The position numbers were made by a program, and so were the translations under genes. Positions 1 to 13,449 of a DNA stretch of 64,000 nucleotides are shown piece after piece. This DNA comes from Dermacentor variabilis. Lineage: Eukaryota; Arthropoda; Arachnida; Ixodida; Ixodidae. Location of the stretch: NCBI RefSeq assembly GCF_050947875.1, contig NC_134574.1:110409969-110473968 (forward strand), in the 5' to 3' direction. A model generated the notes under the pieces. The model was not told the DNA's origin and made no database searches. It saw nothing but the letters and a program-made list of their open reading frames with translations. Every line of letters begins with the position of its first letter. Within the stretch, counting starts at the first letter, position 1.

Positions 1-3000
1 CTTGCGATGACACAGTGCCCAAATATCTGGACTAAATTAGGCCACTGGCTTCGTGTTCCAGATGCCGTTGTGGTCATTCTTTCGTCATCATTAGAGTTTA
101 GCGATGATTCTCATTACGTAATAGTGGACAAGCCATTCTCATAATAAAGCCGTCACTAATTCGTCGTCGTATCGCTGCCGTGATGTCGTCATTCTAGTTC
201 CAGTTTCGTCACTCCAGCTTCGTGATGCCACTGTTGTCATGGCGTCGTCGTCACGCCATCATCATTACCCACTCATTGCATTGAGGCTTCAACACACACT
301 GGACTTACAAACATGGCACTGATACCGATAAACTCTCATCGTCGCTATAAAGTCGTTACGCATCTGTTGTCATACCGTCAACGCCATTATCTATGGTCTC
401 CTTTATTGCTGTCTCATTATCCTGCAGGTATATCGACAAAAATTTCTCGGGTTGAAATTCACCTGCTAATATAGACCGATATGCCTGGCGCTGCCCGGAG
501 TCCAGCTCAGTGCTTCTATTCATATTTGTACTTACAGAGAACTCGTTAACATTTGCACAACGTGTCGCCTTTGAACAAAGTTAAACTTCGGCGTAGCCTT
601 CCATTATTGCGAAAGATAGCTCACCGATTTCGGCCTTCACCATTTTGTTCACTAGCATACGTGTAGCCGCTCATAGGTTCGTAGTTAGAAACACCCATTA
701 CGCGACAAGTGGCACGGCCACTGCCATATTTTGAGTGTCAAAGCTAACGTTAGCAAAACGTATGCAAGAAAAAACATTATTTTAAAGGAATGACAGAACA
801 CATCTCATGACTACTGTGGCCGGTAATGCGTTTAACCTTCGATCAATGTAGTAGTGCACTATCTTCCTGACGTCACTTTTATTCAACAGATGTAATGGTC
901 GTCATGAAATTTTGTGTTATTTAGGTAGCTTCACTAACGCTAGATAGGAAACATGGTCGTCCTTCAGGCTTTAAAATATTGTTCCCGAAAGACACCAGTA
1001 TTTTGGAGCTACAAAAAACTATGCTTTCATATTCCTAGTCCACGTAGAGGCACAAAATCAAGGTTAAATATTTGTAAATGCCCCTATCTTAACGTCAAGG
1101 AAACATTGGGTAATTAAAATGAAGACCTCCCTTTTTTGTAGCCAATATTTCGCAGTATAATTGTGTGGGTAAAGCGACACCAGTTATCGAGCATCACTTT
1201 GCAGTCGTGGGCAGCGGGTTGAACTCGCATGTGTAACGCGAAGTATGCTTTCTCCGAAGCGTTCTCTTTTCAACACAAGCCTGCTCCTCACTATTTTCTG
1301 GTCGCTTTTAAGGATGGTAAATCAAACACCCATGCACAGCCGTAATTGGCCGAAAGCTGAACTCAGTCATTGAGGGCGTTTGGACCTATGCGCGTTTTCT
1401 TACATTTACTGTGTGTTTTTATTGAGGCAGCTTATTAAATAGCCTTAAGTAAGCTAAAATTTCATTGAGGATTGCGGATATTATTAGCGTACCTCCGGAA
1501 AAAGTCGGCTACCGCAGGCTCACTGTGGGCCGGGGCCACCAGCGTAGGAATTAAGCATTGGCCACTCTGCTTATCAGTGTCATAGCCGTCGGGTCTCCAT
1601 AATTTCAACTGCATTTGGACAATCTGCTAGCGTGGAACCACGCGCAACTTGTATTGAGGCCACAAGCACGCTTGGCAGCGCGCGGTCACTTTTCGACTCT
1701 CTTGGCTGGAGGAATTTGCAGACTTCCCTTATCGAGGTATGGATAGAGTTTCACTATGCGTAATTTCGATGTGGCTACTTTCCATATGATAAGCTGGTGC
1801 AGGAAAAATCTCGTGCCCAGCACGTACGACAGCCGGAGAGGAGAATATGAGCGCGAGCGCACACTGAAGACTTGTCGTGCAAAAAACAAACGCTTGGCAT
1901 ACGGACTGTAGTGGCATGCAGATGCGTAAAATTGACGAAATAAGCCTCTCATCGCAAGCTTTCGAGTCATCCTAAAGATCAATACTGAGGGGTAGGTGAT
2001 TAGAAAGGAGATTTTTGGTCATTTCTTACTGATGTATTAAAAACATTGTATTGTTCAAGAAAGAAAACACGCTTCAATGGCCACAGTAAGGTTGCAAAAA
2101 AAACACGAAATATTGACGGCGATGGAACGACAAAGGCGCCGCCACGACAACGAGGTGATGGTACTGATGTGATGACGGTGGTACAAGGACACCTTGACGA
2201 GGACTGTAAGATGACAATGGTATGACGACGACTGCATGATGGCGAGAGCGTGACGACGATGCATTGATGACAGCCGGTGACAAAGTAACAAATACGATAA
2301 CAAAAGACCGTGATGGCATCATGACGGCCGTGTAACAATGATTTCACGAGAACTGTATGACATGTATGTGTTGACAATGACGGTATGACGAGAGTCTACA
2401 GGCGAAGCTGCAATGACGACAATCCAGGGAACAGAAGGGGGTCACGACATGAGCGCACACCAATCTGCTCAACCTATTACGCAACGTAGGCCACCGGATT
2501 GAAGCAAAAGCTGAGACGACGACGTCATGACCCGAGCCAGATGACGAAGCTCCAACGAGAGCTACTCAATGACCACGACGGCACCACGATGGTGGTGTGA
2601 GGACGAATGCATGACGACTGTGGGGCGAAAATGATATGCTGAGCCAGGCGACAAAGATGCAACGACGGCGAACCATCGACCCCTACTGAATCCCTAAGAC
2701 GAGCTCATACGTATTGTCGCAATCTATTACATAAGAAGGGCCAGTGAGTCAGATTAGAGGGCGTAACGACATAAGCAGCGTACCCACGCAACGATACACG
2801 TCTAGAGGCACAAGCAGACAGACAACTTGGGTGACTGCGTAAGCATAACGGGTTAGATCAATATATCGATAGAATAGATAGATTTGTTGGTAGATATACT
2901 GAGGGTCTGCTTAAGTAGGCCAAGAATGCATATTACCATAAGTAAGCCACATGGTACCACTACTGTATAAAAAGAGTATATGTAGAGCCTTAAAGTGTTT

Positions 3001-3174
3001 CACAGGGCCGCTGGGTTATAGTTAGGTTCCGTGTCCAGCACGCATCTCTCTTGACTGTGCACGTTTCTGACTGATAATGCCAAAAATAGACATGATAATC
3101 CGTAAATATACGGAGTCTTGAAAATTTGAAAGGCACCTTGATTAGAATGTTCGTAAAATGTTATTTCTGGTGTG

Positions 3175-3914
3175 CAGGGGTGCTATAACGTAAAACTATT
3201 GCATGGTTTCCTATTCCAATTCTGCAATTAGCCCTCTGTGATCGGTCGAAAACTTTTTTGGACCATTTCCAATTCGCCTGTCTGCCACGCAACGTCACAA
3301 AACCGTGAAAACTCACCGTGCTGCCACGTTCCCAAAGGAATAAAAAATGGCTGCCGCCAATCCCTCAGGCGCTGGCTACTCGAACCTGCCGAAGAGCATG
3401 GGTTTATTTGCGTGTAATAAAACTTCTTGCGTGGCCGTGTGACGTTTTTGAGAGCTTTCGGCACGTAAACGACCTCGTTCTACCAACGCTTCTTTATTGA
3501 GACTCCCTTTTAGTGTCATTCTTAAGCTTCCGTTGCATGCCGCCGCGATTTTCTACCAGCCACCGCAAAATAAGTGAGTGAAAGCGCACCAATCGCAGAC
3601 GCCGGAACCACGCTCCTCATCTGCTTATCGATTTTCAGTAAAGTGGTTCGGCCCCATTGCATTCCTTTCCACTTTGGTGTGCTCCTCTCCTCTCGTCAGC
3701 CAATTAGATACGGCAAGCCGCTAAATGTAGGCAATGTTATTCATTTTTCAAGCAAACAAAAATGACCTCTTATGATCCAGGAGAGCGCTTGATTGGTGTC
3801 TTCAGACAACATTGTGAGTCACCGCCCGATGCTTGCGTCGGCGGTTACGCAAATTTGACGTCAAGATATCGGAATAAAAACATATTTGAATAGTTTTACG
3901 TTATAGCACCTTAG
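3175..3914. mobile_element. Non-autonomous DNA transposon with perfect 22 bp terminal inverted repeats (hAT-like)
   Basis: Positions 3,179-3,200 and 3,889-3,910 are perfect 22 bp inverted repeats, starting GGTGCTATAACG on the left and ending CGTTATAGCACC on the right. The left end can be extended to CAGGGGTGC at 3,175, a start typical of hAT elements. Copy B (near 31,495) lacks the whole insert. I do not see a clear 8 bp target duplication, and the right outer bases have drifted from CCCCTG to CCTTAG. The internal part, including CGCAGACGCCGG and GTCACCGCCCG, is related to 14,860-15,170 and 59,570-59,830, so this is one family. It has no coding capacity. hAT assignment is an inference from the termini. 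Confidence 0.7.
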
Positions 3915-4049
3915 AACAAGATGGAAATGATATGTAAATTTTGATTTAACTTTCTTCCTAATGCACAGTCGTCAGCATTATCGACATAAAGGAGAAACGT
4001 CGATTTTTCATTACCGCAAAGAAATGACCGTCTCCATTTTTTGTGCGGA

Positions 4050-4130
4050 CATCCTGCATAAAGGCGCTCTCAATGAAGATTTCGCATTGTCCTGCATAAA
4101 GGCGCTCTCAATGAAGATATCGCATTATCG
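4050..4130. repeat. ~40 bp tandem duplication inside unit U
   Basis: A segment containing CATAAAGGCGCTCTCAATG occurs twice in a row with a one-base difference (GATTTCGC versus GATATCGC). Copy B has only one occurrence, near 31,640-31,670, so the duplication happened in copy A. Confidence 0.85.
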
Positions 4131-6489
4131 ACACTCGATAATGTTTTGAAAGATGCAAGCGCGGCTCGAGAGTAGTGTATGGTACTCGAGCACACTCAAA
4201 TTCACGTTTCTGCATCGTTACTCACTAAGATAAAATTTTTAGTTTTACTTATACACACACCACAACGTTTTATCGTTACCACTGTAAGCCCTCTAAATAT
4301 GGACTGAACCAGCGGAATGCATATATTATCGTCATGGGTCGCATGATGTGCTCGGGCGCATATACCCAGCGATGAATGTACATATGTGAATGTTCCGTGA
4401 TATATTAGCGCTGAGGCAGTGCACTTAGTGGGCCCACAATCGAGAGCTATTGCTCAGCAGATTTTTGCCCAGTGGGCGCAGACGCTCAGCGGAGACGCCT
4501 CGGCGCATGTGCTATAAGCAGGGGCGGCGAGTGTTTTACGTTTCGGACCGCTGGTCACCGTTGCTGGCTGGTCTCCTTTCCGCAGTGGAGTTCGCGCCGA
4601 GGACCAGCGTTTTTGTGAAACAAATATTGCGGCGCTAGCTGGCGCTAGCTCACCTATAGGCGAAACAACCCAGAAGGTGTTTCACGACTGAACAGAATCT
4701 CTCTATCCTGCGAGAAGTTTCGGGAACGGGACCGTTTGGCTAGTAATTGAAATAGATACCCACGATCGAGGACCTGACGAGAGTGCTTGGTAGCCAGCTG
4801 ACGCTGCCTAAGAGTATCTCCAACCTTGTAGAACAGGTTACGCAGCAAAGCGCTCCACTCGAACGAGCGAGGGACCGCTGCGTTTGTTCTTTCACCTTAT
4901 GAACTAGCTCGACGACAAACCTTCAGCCAGAAAGAGATCGTAATAACACGTGTTTCAGCAATAATGGCAGTGTGTACTATATATGCGTAGAGAATTCACG
5001 ACACTATGCCGGTAATAGTTTACAGCACGACCGACTACGAGGAAGGCGATCTCTGCGGTCACTCCAAATGCCACTTAGAAATATAAAAGAAGCAGTAGAT
5101 GAAGACATTCTGCGTTAAGATGCTGTGCCAGACCAGCAAGCATCTGCCTGAGAGAGAGAGCGTAGACCTCTACAGAATAATTCAGCGATGTTCGTCATAG
5201 AGCCTCGCGCTCTAAAACAAGGTATACCTCACACTGCTTCTAAGAAAAGCGGCCGGGAATCATTGTCCTTTAACACATTCCTAGAGGAAGAGAATAGGGG
5301 TCCCTGACAAGAGCTTTAACTGCGGGTGTCATAAGGTGAGCATGGGTTCCTGGTATTTCATAAAAGAAAAGAATATGCCTGTTACATGCATTGTTTTTTT
5401 TTTATTTTCAATTCGAAGAAGAATGAAATGTTTAAGTTGAATCCCCACATCGGCCAGCAAGAAATAAATAAATGGATTGTTGAAACAAAAAATTACATCA
5501 GAAGACAACATTTGTGCCTATCCTGCTGTGTTAATTTCCAGCATAATCGATAACGGACAAATATGCAGCGCCGAGAATTAGCGACATGCCAATAATATGA
5601 ATGAAGCTTCTGAAGCTTTTATTACACGAGCTAAAGAGGAATTAACCACAAATTTGAATTTTACATCAAATGCAGAAAGTATCCGAAATGGTCGCGTTAG
5701 GCCAGAATAAAACAGAATCCCAGTTATAGTTTGGAGGGTAGGATGAAGGGTTCCTTTTAATGTGTTGCAAGTAGCAAAAGCGGGCATTCTTGATTTATTT
5801 GAGGTATTTACCGCTTGTGCAGAGATATGGCAGTTGATATCTGATTCCACAGAAAGCACAAATAACGATTGCCATAAACAAGTAGTGAATAAAGAGAGCT
5901 AATGAGGGCTGATGCGGCTCCTTCACCAACAGTTCTGGAACATTGTCGTATAGATGAAGAACGCCGAGAAGTCGTCGACGGAAGGTACCGGTCGCTCCAT
6001 GAGGGAACCCCAGGTTGTTACAAGGTGGTATCTTGTACTGGCTCTGGAGGTTACCTCAGGAGGTTCGGCAGTGCAGCTACTGCCAGTAGGAGTCTAGAAG
6101 CTTAGGCCCAGGGCCCGACAGCTCACTCACGCTCCCGAACGGTGTTGACTTCTCCGGTGCTCTTTTCCGTCCGAGCACAACCACGGAGTTCCACAGTCTC
6201 TCTCTCCCACATCTTCTTCTTCCTTTTCTTCTACGTCAAACTATCTTGTACACTCTGTTGTGGTCATCCCGTTCTTTGCATTTTTTTTCAAGGGCGCATG
6301 AGATATCTCGCGCGCGTGGCTTTTCGTCGGTATATTCTTGCGCTAGTCCATTTGTTTTAGAGGTTGAGATATCTTCGCAGCACCACTCCCTTTATGTGCA
6401 CCACTAGCTTTGCACAATGTCACTCCAGAATTACATAACATGCAAGAAACGTATATGTCAAATGACGAACCAATAGGTATTCAGCATCA

Positions 6490-7700
6490 CCGTGACCTTC
6501 CATATAAAGACCTATCGTCGGTGGGAAAAAAAGCAAGCGAGGGTCAGCCAAAATGGTGGTGGCTTGGTGCGGTGGCGTCTTCTCCCGTGCGATAGGAAGG
6601 ATCCCTAACGCCAGCGTTCTGACATCGGGTGCCCACGGTCGTCGAGCGAAACGCATTCATGTTTGCCCATGGGCGTCTGACATCGTGCTTCAAAAATTAG
6701 TTAGTCAGGGAACGTTTAAAGGCCTATTAGAGCTGCTAAAACTACGAATCTTACTGGCTAGTCGTCTAATTTTGCTATTGCACTCAATGCATCACCTTTG
6801 GGTTGGAATAACGACTCGTCTAGTTCAAGTATGGGCGTCAGAAAAGGAGAGCGATTATTAAATTTTCGTAATTTCACTCGATTAAGAAACAAACCGTTCT
6901 CTGTCACTTACATTATTTCAGACGTGCGCATGTGCTCCTACACGAAGGAGGTCCTTGCGCATTCTGCAGACGTTCGCAGACCCTTAAACTACAGATGGCG
7001 CGTGTCGGAAAGCGCATAAGTAGTCACGGCTTGGCTCAAAAAGGAGTGACTCATCAAGTAAGGGCTACTTCTGCTATAAACTCCCGCGCTAACACTGAGT
7101 AATCTCTTCAGTGAACTGCCATTCTTTTCCGCCCTTGTTCTCATCTGAAGAATCGAGGAAAGCACGAGTGGGAACAAGCATTCAATCATCATCGTTACAT
7201 GAAGTCATCAGCGATTTCGCCTTAACGTAACATAGTAACGCCTCTCAGTTGGTTTGCTTTCGCTTAATGTCATGGCGTTGCCACCACTACTTGATCTTCT
7301 CGAAACCACATACCCAATCACTAGTACTGATAAATAGGCCATCATCATGATTACAAAGTGTAGTTCCAAATGCAGCTTGACTTGTTACTGTAAACACTGT
7401 CATTGGTATGGATTTTCCTTAAGAATTTTGACACGTCACTTGTTCATCTTTTTGCGGTGATCGCTTTTCACTTGTTAACAAGTTGTTAACGTTATGGCTT
7501 GGCGCTTGAAGCTCCTGCATTTATCAGTGCATTCTAGATTGTTTTAATTTTCTCCTGTGTTGTCCCTGAAACATTTGTAATCAGACTGCAGGTGCTACTC
7601 GAATGGTGCTGCACATTTTAATACCCATGATTGCACCAGCGATTGCCCTGGAACATTCGAAGAGTCAAGTATAGATAGCCTGCGCGTCTCACGTGGAAAT
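6490..7700. other. No gene recognised
   Basis: Between the end of unit U copy A and the gag relic I see only frames shorter than ~105 codons with no family resemblance. The base composition is ordinary for the window. The part around 6,680-7,010 looks repeat-like, but I found no second copy inside the window. Confidence 0.5.
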
Positions 7701-7928
7701 CAGATCGACGAGTTCGCTAGCCGACGTCTATATCCAAGAGGACTACTTATCTTCCGGGGACTTGGACTACTATCTTCCGGGGATGCCAGGACTTGGCTCG
7801 AGACTTTCGAAAGGGTCTCAACCTTAAGCCATTGAAACGTTGATGACGAGCTGTGCCATCTGTACTTCGACTTCGACGACGCCGCGAGAACTTTGTTCGA
7901 CAATAGGCAGCCTAGTTTAGCACCATAG
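7700..7928 (+). pseudogene. gag: Ty3/gypsy-type gag capsid fragment
   Basis: The frame starting at 7,782 reads DARTWLETFERVSTLSH, then a TGA stop at 7,833-7,835, then NVDDELCHLYFDFDDAARTL, and ends at TAG 7,926-7,928. It matches the capsid-type segment of the better gag copy at 36,790-36,911 (aligned residues W-E-ER-L, then DD-L-H-F-DAA-T), but it is clearly an older and more diverged relative. Just upstream a ~24 bp segment is tandemly duplicated (ACTTATCTTCCGGGGA type), which shifts the frame. In living elements gag forms the virus-like particle around the RNA. This piece is dead. No pol or protease follows, and the nearest LTR piece lies on the opposite strand. Confidence 0.7.
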
Positions 7929-8034
7929 GATCAGTATTGTGGCATAATACCTGACCCATCAGAGGTTCCAAGGAAATGGCAGGTGCCCGCGGTGCTTCCA
8001 TAAAGCACAACAAAATTCACCACGCGCATTCATG

Positions 8035-8141
8035 CAACCAGTTTACAGAATGTTCGCTGCCACCAGGCAGCGGATAGACCCATCGATAACATTCGAGAAA
8101 CTTTCGAAGCGTTCAGGCGCGTCCTGCGCTAAGCGATAACA
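8035..8141 (-). repeat. LTR fragment, 5' end of a gypsy-type LTR
   Basis: On the minus strand this begins TGTTATCGC and continues with the same order of motifs as the start of the LTR at 36,165: GCGCAGGACGC, then AAGTTTCTCGAAT, then TTATCGATG and CTATCCGCTG. Only the first ~100 bp of the LTR is recognisable. It lies ~110 bp from a gag relic of opposite orientation, so the two are rearranged or unrelated insertions. Confidence 0.65.
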
Positions 8142-9501
8142 TTCGTTAGAGACTGAGAAGTGGTCACGCGCAAAAGTAAACAAGCAAATGCGTCAGTACC
8201 AAGGTATCTACCTTAGTTAGTACAAGTTATCTCTCTTCTGCCGAAAGCTTGGAGATGGCCAAATATTCGACACTTTAGACACTGTAGGTGTTAAGTCGAG
8301 AAAACCTTGGCTTATAGGATATTAAGCTATCTATAACACTAGTAAGGCATGTCAAAATATATAAAAGGCACTTAAAGCCGATTCTAATTTCTCATAAGGG
8401 AAATATAGCATTGTGCTCTTGAAGGTCCTCAGCAGTCCAAAAGGCTTCACCCACTTTTTATGTGTGTCCAAATTTTTCAAAGAAACGAGTTGGGCATTCT
8501 TTCTAATCCTTTGAATTCTTCAAGACAATTACTCCCATAATTCTGAAACCGCAACAGGAAGTTGTCAAGCGACGTAATACGTTTGTACTAAGTGGAACTT
8601 CTGAGCAGCTGCTACAACTAAACCGCACGCAGCCTCACCATCCGCTGTTTCTATTGCAGCTCGTGTTCCCTTTTGTTGTGTACTAAAGACCATCGCTCCG
8701 TCCCTCCACTCGGGCGCAGCAGACGGCCTCATACTGCCAGCTGCCTGCCAGAGTATACTGTGCTCAGTCTGCAGGCCGACCCTGGTGTTTTCCTGGACTC
8801 GGACCTACGGCGCCTGCGCTTGCTTGGCCTGAGAAGCCTTTATGGGAACCATCCCTGCACTGGCTTCACTTCTAAGCAGAGGCTGTTTTCCGCGAACGAC
8901 TTTTTCTCAGCTTGTCCTCTATTACGGGTGTATGTCATCCTTAAGGCCCATCATCATCAGTCTCTTGTACGCGTCTTTTATGGTGTCAAGGTTACTTTCA
9001 CAAGAAGCAGTGAAAAATTGCCGATAACGATGGAGAATTGCACGGAAACACACATCCAATAGCAGTTTTTGTGTCATGCAAATATTTTAATCATCGTCGA
9101 CGAAAGTATTTCTTGTCGCAGGCTCCGATTTACCTGCAGTATTTGTGGAGCACAAAATATCTCGTTAATAGCGCAGCACTCATCTCGCGCCGTAGTCGAG
9201 CGTTACGCGAGCAGGGATTCGAACAGTGGTGGGGGCTAGCATGAAAAAGCTCTATTTTTATTTAGGAGAAAAAGCAACAAATCATTACATATCCTGGCAA
9301 TCTTGTGGTACACTGCACACCTGAAGCAACTTTTTCCGAGAGTTCCTATCATGTTGGCTTTTTTTCTTTGAGGCGCTTTATATTCCCATACCTTCATATA
9401 TTTTTTGCGACATTAGTGTGGAAGGTGCTACTTTAAGGGTGCTCCATGATTGACGCTAAACGTAGCTCTAACCAAGCGCTCGCGTTAAGGTCGGCCTTTT
9501 A
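8142..9501. other. No gene recognised
   Basis: The longest frame is 129 codons at 8,673-9,062, preceded by a TTGCAG acceptor-like site, but its composition gives no family resemblance. A GGATTCGAAC motif at ~9,217 resembles an inverted tRNA T-arm, without a convincing box A. I call no gene here. Confidence 0.5.
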
Positions 9502-9695
<194 letters not shown>

Positions 9696-9851
9696 AGGGT
9701 AATGCATATCATGCTGCATTCCAATGGGAAGAGTGAATTGCTTGTATTGCATCTGCCGCCAGAACTGGATTCACAGTGCATTTCCCTTTTTTAATGCACT
9801 CAACCTCTTTTAGCATCTATACGTGGTTCGATAAACTCTCCCTCTGTGTTA

Positions 9852-9863
9852 TACACACACACA

Positions 9864-9945
<82 letters not shown>
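9852..9945. repeat. (AC)6 followed by (TA)~39 microsatellite
   Basis: A short AC run is followed by about 79 bp of pure alternating TA. It lies only ~160 bp from the (ATCT)n array. The 60-codon frame running through it is an artefact of the repeat. Confidence 0.97.
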
Positions 9946-9948
<3 letters not shown>

Positions 9949-10564
9949 ACAAATGTAAAACGTTGAACGAAGAAAACAAACTCGAAAGTTATGGCATATA
10001 TTTTTACTGATGTTTCGGACGGAGGACTGTCCTTCCTTGGAGTGAGTGCAAGAGTAGTCGTGTCAGCGTTAAATGCTTAGACAGCAGATAGGAAAATGTT
10101 GCTACGCGCAATCACATAAACATGTTGTGCTAATGGAGCCGAAGTCGCACACGAGTAAAAAATGCAGGCTGGCGCTGCATCCTCACGGCAGCAGAAAGCA
10201 GGGTTTCATAATTGACACACGGAAAGATTTAACAACGGACATGCGGAGAGAAACACTTATATTATGCAATATAAAAGCCGAAACTTTCTGTCGTCCCAAA
10301 ATTGCAATATTCTCGCTCGTGGCATCAGTCTTCGTGCTACCCGTGGAGCTTATGCCACAGTCGTAGCCACCAATCGTCGGGCACAAATCTCAAGTTCCCA
10401 TCCTAGATAAACCTCCTACAAAAGGCCACCGTGAGCGCGTGGGAGAGTGAGAAGATATAAAATAATCAATCTAAATTAGTCATGCAGGTTAGTTTTCCAA
10501 TGGTTTTCTTAATACCGCAAGAAAAGCGTTAAACTGGTATATCTGGAAAGATTCGCGGACTAAA
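9946..10564. other. No gene recognised
   Basis: Frames shorter than 100 codons, with no repeat partner found inside the window. Confidence 0.5.
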
Positions 10565-11745
10565 TGATCATGGCGGAAACGAGAACCAGATTCCAGTATG
10601 GTCGCTCTAATACCATTGAAAGAGCGTCCAGTTGTACTTAGGTGTTTTCACAATGGAAGGTGTGGGAAATACATTGCGTGTTAAAAATTACTAATAAGGG
10701 GATTCTAAAAGACGTTTCTGTTTGACAAATATATTGCAGCCACATGCCACGTACCACACTCAAGCAGATAAATGGCTGTCGACTGGAACGCAGGGGTACG
10801 GCCATGTATTCAAGCACAGGGCATGTTATCATCCGCGTGCCGAACAAACTCAGTGTTCGGTGCCATCATAGTAGCGGCTAAACTACGCATGTAATAAACG
10901 AAAGAAAATATACCGTGGAAGCTGTATATTCGCGTTGCCTTTCATAAATTATTCCAATAAGCACTGATATATTCGGCTTTTTTTACCAGTCGCCGTCTTT
11001 GTACGTGTAGGCGCTGACAGCATAAAGCTTTGCAACATCCACTCGAAAAACTGCACAGCGGCTGCCTTATGTGCATTCGCACAACAGAAAGCACTTCACG
11101 AGAGACGCCAATATAATAATAATACGAGAATATCTTTAGCACTGCTATATTATTGTCACATGCGAAGCCACGAATTTATGCAGATAATTGGTAAACGCGC
11201 GTTGTCTATGGTCACTGACACTAAAGGCAAGTGAAATGGGAACGTGTAATTTTCATAGCCAAGTTTTGCAACTCTTCGTGTACTCACATGCCACTTAGTT
11301 CCAGGCCGGTTTGATCCCTTTTATTTGCAAGTAAGGACGAGCAAAATACATCTAACTGCTTTGGCTGCATGATGCGTATTTGGTAAAACTTATTTTGAGA
11401 TGTGAGGATTTATTTCTGAGCTCTAGAAGAAAACAGTGCTTATACTACATTAGGAAGCTTTATTGTGGTTCAAACTATTTTTATTCTAGACTTTGTCTCA
11501 ATTGTTAAACCTGTGGATTATGTAACGCCGTTGCTTACCTGTGGTGCATTAGGCGTCTTAAAGCAACAGTAGGCAAACATACGATGACGGGCAGCAGGTA
11601 CAAAACAATGTTCAGGTGAAAGGGCAGCAATAGATTTCGAAAAAAGTGCCAAGCAAAATATTGAATACTTGAGATATAAAGGTAAATTAAACATAACACT
11701 CTTCATGAGACCTCAAATATTTTGAAATGAATACTCTGAACCGCA
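10565..11745 (-). repeat. Unit U copy E (internal fragment, inverted)
   Basis: This aligns in the same orientation with 58,210-59,345 of copy D and therefore inverted to ~15,360-16,500 of copy B. Shared strings include AAAACTGCACAGCGGCTGC (11,048-11,066 versus ~58,650), ATAATTGGTAAA and TTATTTCTGAGCTCTA. The divergence is larger than between B and D, with many indels. No coding capacity is seen. Confidence 0.7.
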
Positions 11746-13449
11746 GCGACTCCGGGTCAGTAAACTAATAGGCGCAACCTTAAAAAATGTCCACGACAGC
11801 TCATCAGCTCAATTATTTGTTTAAACCGGACTGCCCCCCCCCCCTCCAGATGATACGTGAAACAAATGCATGGATAATAGTATGTCTATTTAAATTGACG
11901 GCACAGAGCAATATTCACCAGGAGCACGAAATAGATTGCAAACAGAAGTGATGAAACATATAGCCAGTACCGACAGGTGCCCTTACGCCTCAACTCCATT
12001 TATGTTTGCGCAACGCCATAGATGGAATTGTTTCAGTTTGCTCTCCGCTTCCAATGTATAACTTCCTTGATATACGTGCTCCAGTAATGAAAAATTATTC
12101 CGAGTCATCACATCAGAATTGAATCTTGACCGGGCGCTAAGGCATCGCCTGTTCTTATTGGAAATAGCAGATTTATAGCTCTTCGTAAGCCCACAGAGGC
12201 ACCGTGGTTCTGAAAACAGGAAGTAGGCACGATAAGCGTCAATTATTCTGCGAATGCATCAGTATAGTGCAGCGTGCCCAATGAAGTAAGCAAAAACCGA
12301 AGTTCAACACGAAGAAACAATTAATTATGCAAAGGCATCAGGACTCGCGTGATGTTAAATTCAGCTATGCTATGAATATGTTTACTTATTGAACTCTCTG
12401 TCATCTTTCTAAACCCTATCCCTCATCCCCAGTCTACGGTAGCAAACCGGAGACTCATATCTGGTTAACCTCCCTGCTTTTCCTCTTCATTCTCTCTCTA
12501 TTGAACTCTCGCAATGGCCTCTTTATAGCGTTCCGTTTCCCATCCATGCGCTCATCGCTTCTGTTACACAAATTATCATAGATTTAGCGTAATCATAGAT
12601 TTCTACGAATATCCTGGCCTCGTGCTGTCACCCGGTAATCTTTTGTAGAACCCTCGCTATTGTACAATAAAAATTCAATATTTGGGACACATAAATGTTT
12701 CAGCAAAGTGGCTTATAGTTACGAATTTTGTGCCGCCAGCAGCGCCAGTAACCATCTCTCTTTACTGCGTAATCAACATATAAATTGTTACAGAAGAACC
12801 GTTTATTCATGGACTTGCGTTTCTCAAGCCCACGCACATTCATATAGCAGAGCTTACGACATTTAACACTACTTGTGGAATCGAAGGTCCAGCGTTTCCA
12901 GGTGGCAGCCCTCAGACGTAAATAGCTGTGGGCACTAGGGGTCTTGAGGCCGGTGTTAGATCCGCATGTGAGCCCCGCCTAATTGTCACGTCAATTATTC
13001 ACACTTCTTACAATGGCTTGGCGACAAATGGTGAATATGATCAACATTAATTACACGCTTGTTGTGCAAGGCACGTACGTCTCACTCCTTTCTCTACCAC
13101 TTTTAGCCAACGAACGTTCAAGCGTCGCTGAATAACCGTGCACACTTTGAGCGGACGCGCTGGGGCAGGAAGCGGGAAAGCGTGTTGTTCCTTGCCGGTG
13201 AGTGATTGGGCGTGGAGGCTGATTTACGTGGTGACTTTTAGTTCACGGTTCGGCAGCAGTCTTGGCATCCGTGACCCAGCGCTTGCCAGATGGTGCTAGT
13301 TAATGTTTTGAAGAGCCAATGCACTGTGTTAAAGTGCCTGACCAGGGAAACTCCTACGGCGGTATATATTTTGTTCGTATTCAGCTATGCATATATATAT
13401 GTACATGTCACTCATGCGAAATACATAGAAACACACAATGATTTGCGGC
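11746..13449. other. No gene recognised
   Basis: AT-rich sequence with only short frames (up to ~69 codons). It holds a 10-base C run near 11,836, and I found no partner for the rest inside the window. Confidence 0.5.

Larger units (their letters stand above)
1..6490 (+). repeat. Unit U copy A (right part, continues left of the window)
   Basis: This stretch aligns by eye, in the same orientation, with 20,550-22,450 and then 29,700-34,305, the right part of copy B. The junction near 1,920-1,950 is continuous here, whereas copy B has 7.24 kb inserted at that point. Shared landmarks are the GTC-rich tract near 130-300, the tract near 2,210 with ACGACGACT, the region around 4,640-4,690 and the part near 6,380-6,480. 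Homology stops at ~6,485. No frame longer than ~130 codons is present and none resembles a known protein. Copy-specific differences are a DNA element at 3,175-3,914 and a ~40 bp tandem duplication at 4,050-4,130. The unit could be a decayed large transposon or a segmental duplication. Confidence 0.8.

Noticed and set aside
8673..9062. 129-codon frame preceded by an acceptor-like TTGCAG
   Set aside because: No family resemblance, no second copy and no donor-bearing neighbour exon. Length alone is not evidence in 64 kb.
9200..9235. tRNA-like GGATTCGAAC motif
   Set aside because: Only a box B-like word in inverted orientation; no box A or cloverleaf could be drawn.
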